Assembly: GCF_020616155.1 (NCBI RefSeq)
Contig: NZ_CP085530.1
Coordinates: 557,501 to 621,500, forward strand
Source: Vogesella sp. XCS3
Lineage (GTDB): Bacteria > Pseudomonadota > Gammaproteobacteria > Burkholderiales > Chromobacteriaceae
DNA: 64,000 bases
Direction: 5' to 3'
The position numbers and the translations under genes are program-made. The notes beneath the pieces are model-generated. The model was given only the letters and a program-made list of their open reading frames with translations. It was not told the origin of the DNA and did no database searches. Numbering within the stretch: the stretch's first letter is position 1; every line of letters begins with the position of its first letter. Below, piece by piece: positions 62,426-64,000 of this stretch.

Positions 62426-63304
62426 TTACTTGTTTTTGCCTTCGGCGAACAGGGCGTCCAGCTTTTGCTCGTAGTCGTGGTAGCCCAGGTGGTCGTACAA
62501 GTCCATGCGGGTCTGCATGGTATCCACCACGTTTTTCTGGCTGCCGTCGCGGCGGATGGCGCCGTACACGTTCAGCGCGGCCTGGCTCATGGCGCGGAAG
62601 GCGGACAGCGGGTACAGCACCAGGCCCACGCCGTTGGCGCCCAGCTCTTCGGTGGTGTACAGCGGGGTGGCGCCAAACTCGGTGATATTGGCCAGAATCG
62701 GCACTTTTACGGCCTCGGCAAACTGCTTGTACATGGCCAGGTCGGTGATGGCTTCCGGGAAGATCATGTCGGCGCCGGCTTCCACGCAGGCCACGGCACG
62801 CTCGATGGCAGCGTCCAGGCCTTCTACGGCGAGCGCGTCGGTGCGGGCCATGATCACCATGCCGTGTTTGCGGGCATCGACTGCAGCTTTGACACGGTCG
62901 ACCATTTCTTCCTGGCTGACGATGGCTTTATTCGGGCGGTGGCCGCAGCGTTTCTGTTGCACCTGGTCTTCGATGTGCACGGCAGCAGCACCGGCTTTTT
63001 CCAGGCTGCGCACGGCGCGGGCGATGTTGAAGGCGCCGCCCCAGCCGGTATCGATGTCCACCAGCAGTGGCAGTTTGCTGGCGTCTGTAATGCGGCGCAC
63101 GTCGATCAGCACGTCTTCCAGTGTGGTGATGCCCAGGTCGGGAATGCCGCAGGAGCAGGCGGCTACGCCGCCGCCGGACAGGTATAGCGCTTTGAAGCCG
63201 CTATGCTCGGCCAGGCGAGCAGCGTAGGCGTTGACTGCGCCCACCACTTGCAGGGGTTTTTCTTGGGCTACCGCGTCGCGGAAGCGTTGACCGGGTGTCG
63301 TCAT
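62426..63304 (-). CDS. prpB: 2-methylisocitrate lyase PrpB
   Basis: A 292-residue ICL/PEP-mutase-family lyase splitting 2-methylisocitrate into pyruvate and succinate. The KRCGH active-site motif is at 118-122 (C120 catalytic); VDIDTGWGG carries the Mg2+-binding aspartates. First gene of the cluster; its promoter lies in the 299-bp space shared with rpoE. No prpR regulator is in the window. Confidence 0.97.
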   Translation of the reverse strand: MTTPGQRFRDAVAQEKPLQVVGAVNAYAARLAEHSGFKALYLSGGGVAACSCGIPDLGITTLEDVLIDVRRITDASKLPLLVDIDTGWGGAFNIARAVRSLEKAGAAAVHIEDQVQQKRCGHRPNKAIVSQEEMVDRVKAAVDARKHGMVIMARTDALAVEGLDAAIERAVACVEAGADMIFPEAITDLAMYKQFAEAVKVPILANITEFGATPLYTTEELGANGVGLVLYPLSAFRAMSQAALNVYGAIRRDGSQKNVVDTMQTRMDLYDHLGYHDYEQKLDALFAEGKNK

Positions 63305-63502
63305 CTGGCGTCTCCTGCCTGTGTTCTGGGGTACTTGCGTGGCATTCTAGCAAGTGCTTGGTTTTTTGATAAGCGTTTTTTGTCTGGCAATCTGCCGGGC
63401 TGGGCGAGTGTGGCGCATTTGTCTGCCACATCTTGAAACACGGCGCGGCGGGCGCATCTGGTATATAGCCTGCTGCTTGCGTGTGCCTGTTTACTGGCGG
63501 GT
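63305..63502. other. Gene-free divergent promoter region between prpB and rpoE
   Basis: Sequence is gene-free. It includes an A/T-richer stretch (63350-63390) expected to hold the prp promoter. No prpR-type or other recognisable operator was found. Confidence 0.5.
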
Positions 63503-63530
63503 GAACTTATTTTGACGTATGCAGGTCATA
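63503..63530 (+). promoter_or_regulatory. Candidate sigma-E-type promoter of rpoE
   Basis: GAACTT (63503-63508), a 16-nt spacer and GTCATA (63525-63530) match the extracytoplasmic sigma-E consensus GAACTT-N16-GTC(T/A). It lies about 75 nt before the rpoE ATG, so rpoE probably activates its own transcription, as in E. coli and Pseudomonas. Confidence 0.75.
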
Positions 63531-63603
63531 GCCTTGCCTTGCATCGGCGTGAGCCGCTACTAAACAAAACCAAGCAGGGCGAATCAGGGAGAAATTGATA
63601 ACG

Positions 63604-64000
63604 ATGAGTGATCGTGAACTCGACCAGCAGCTGGTGGAGAGGGCGCAGCGTGGTGAAAAGCGTGCTTTCGACCTGCTGGTGTCGAAGTATCAGCGGCGAT
63701 TGTCGCGCCTGTTGTCGCGCTTTATTCGTGACTCGGCCGATATCGAGGACGTGACGCAGGAGGCGTTTGTCAAAGCCTACCGCGCGCTGCCCTCGTTTCG
63801 TGGCGAGAGTGCTTTTTACACCTGGCTCTACCGTATTGGTATCAATACGGCGAAGAATTTCCTGACCTCTGCCGGCCGCCGGCCAGTGGTCAGCGCGGAG
63901 TTCGAGGATGAGGATGGCGAGAGTCTGGATATGGCTAGCCAGATACCGGACCACCACACCCCGGAAGCCGAGATGATGAATCAGCAGATACTCTCTGCCG
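63604..64000 (+). CDS. rpoE: RNA polymerase sigma factor RpoE (AlgU type), 3' truncated by window
   Basis: The first 132 residues of an ECF sigma factor. It starts MSDRELDQQLVERAQRGEKRAFDLLV; region 2 has RDSADIEDVTQEAFVKAYRALPSFRGESAFYTWLYRIGINTAKNFL, characteristic of the RpoE/AlgU group controlling envelope stress. The end of region 2 and region 4 lie beyond 64000. CAGGGAG precedes the ATG. Anti-sigma genes rseA/rseB (mucAB) would be expected next. Confidence 0.95.
   Translation, partial: MSDRELDQQLVERAQRGEKRAFDLLVSKYQRRLSRLLSRFIRDSADIEDVTQEAFVKAYRALPSFRGESAFYTWLYRIGINTAKNFLTSAGRRPVVSAEFEDEDGESLDMASQIPDHHTPEAEMMNQQILSA

Overview
The window is a high-GC (mid-60s % by eye) chromosomal segment that reads as a betaproteobacterium, most likely of the Neisseriales/Chromobacteriaceae type. 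The evidence is the ribosomal operon layout, the AcnD/PrpF type of methylcitrate cluster, and uniformly proteobacterial gene content. I cannot name a genus. There is no prophage, insertion sequence or CRISPR array. Genes are densely packed, with many ATGA overlaps and divergent regulator-target pairs.

Layout. 1-3570 is the distal half of an rRNA operon (tRNA-Ala, 23S, 5S, terminators). 3640-7440 has a DJ-1/PfpI gene divergent from a MocR-type regulator, then a MarR regulator with a CynX-type exporter. 7574-13387 is a compact six-gene operon: LolD-like ATPase, FtsX-type permease, LolA-like periplasmic protein, outer-membrane beta-barrel, and a LytS/LytTR two-component pair. 13586-18891 has MipA/OmpV, TruC, gamma-glutamyltransferase and a dipeptide-binding protein. 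19071-21385 is a GNAT-like gene overlapping a BtaA-like (DUF3419) gene. 21484-24729 is a putative Zur-controlled zinc-economy operon (COG0523 GTPase, dihydroorotase paralogue, DUF1826). 24796-27206 is feoA-feoB-small Cys-rich protein with an FNR-like site. 27354-38841 is accessory metabolism and stress: solute-binding proteins, an aberrant MBL-fold protein with a DsbA-like protein, ohr/ohrR with operators, a CsgG-like protein, an isochorismatase/GlxA pair, a lysozyme-inhibitor-like protein, a multidrug MFS and an SDR. 38970-44611 includes lysA with its divergent LysR, glycerate kinase and a YiiX-like peptidase. 44895-48193 pairs a GGDEF(degenerate)-EAL protein with a periplasmic binding protein. 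48250-52374 is a polyamine-use operon with a LysR regulator. 52427-57086 has an MFS/SgrR pair and an SDR/LysR pair. 57160-63304 is the methylcitrate cycle cluster prpB-prpC-acnD-prpF. The window ends inside rpoE.

The most striking feature is not a gene. The 10-mer GTTGGCCGCA (or its complement TGCGGCCAAC) occurs at 45 hand-located positions in about 60 kb of non-rRNA sequence, where composition alone predicts well under one. It occurs on both strands, inside genes and, disproportionately, between them. Intergenic copies are often inverted pairs that form perfect hairpins, some placed like terminators. Density, non-palindromic 10-mer form and terminator pairing all resemble the DNA uptake sequences of Neisseriaceae, but the word is different. 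I propose it as a candidate uptake-sequence-like system; this is inference and needs a whole-genome count.
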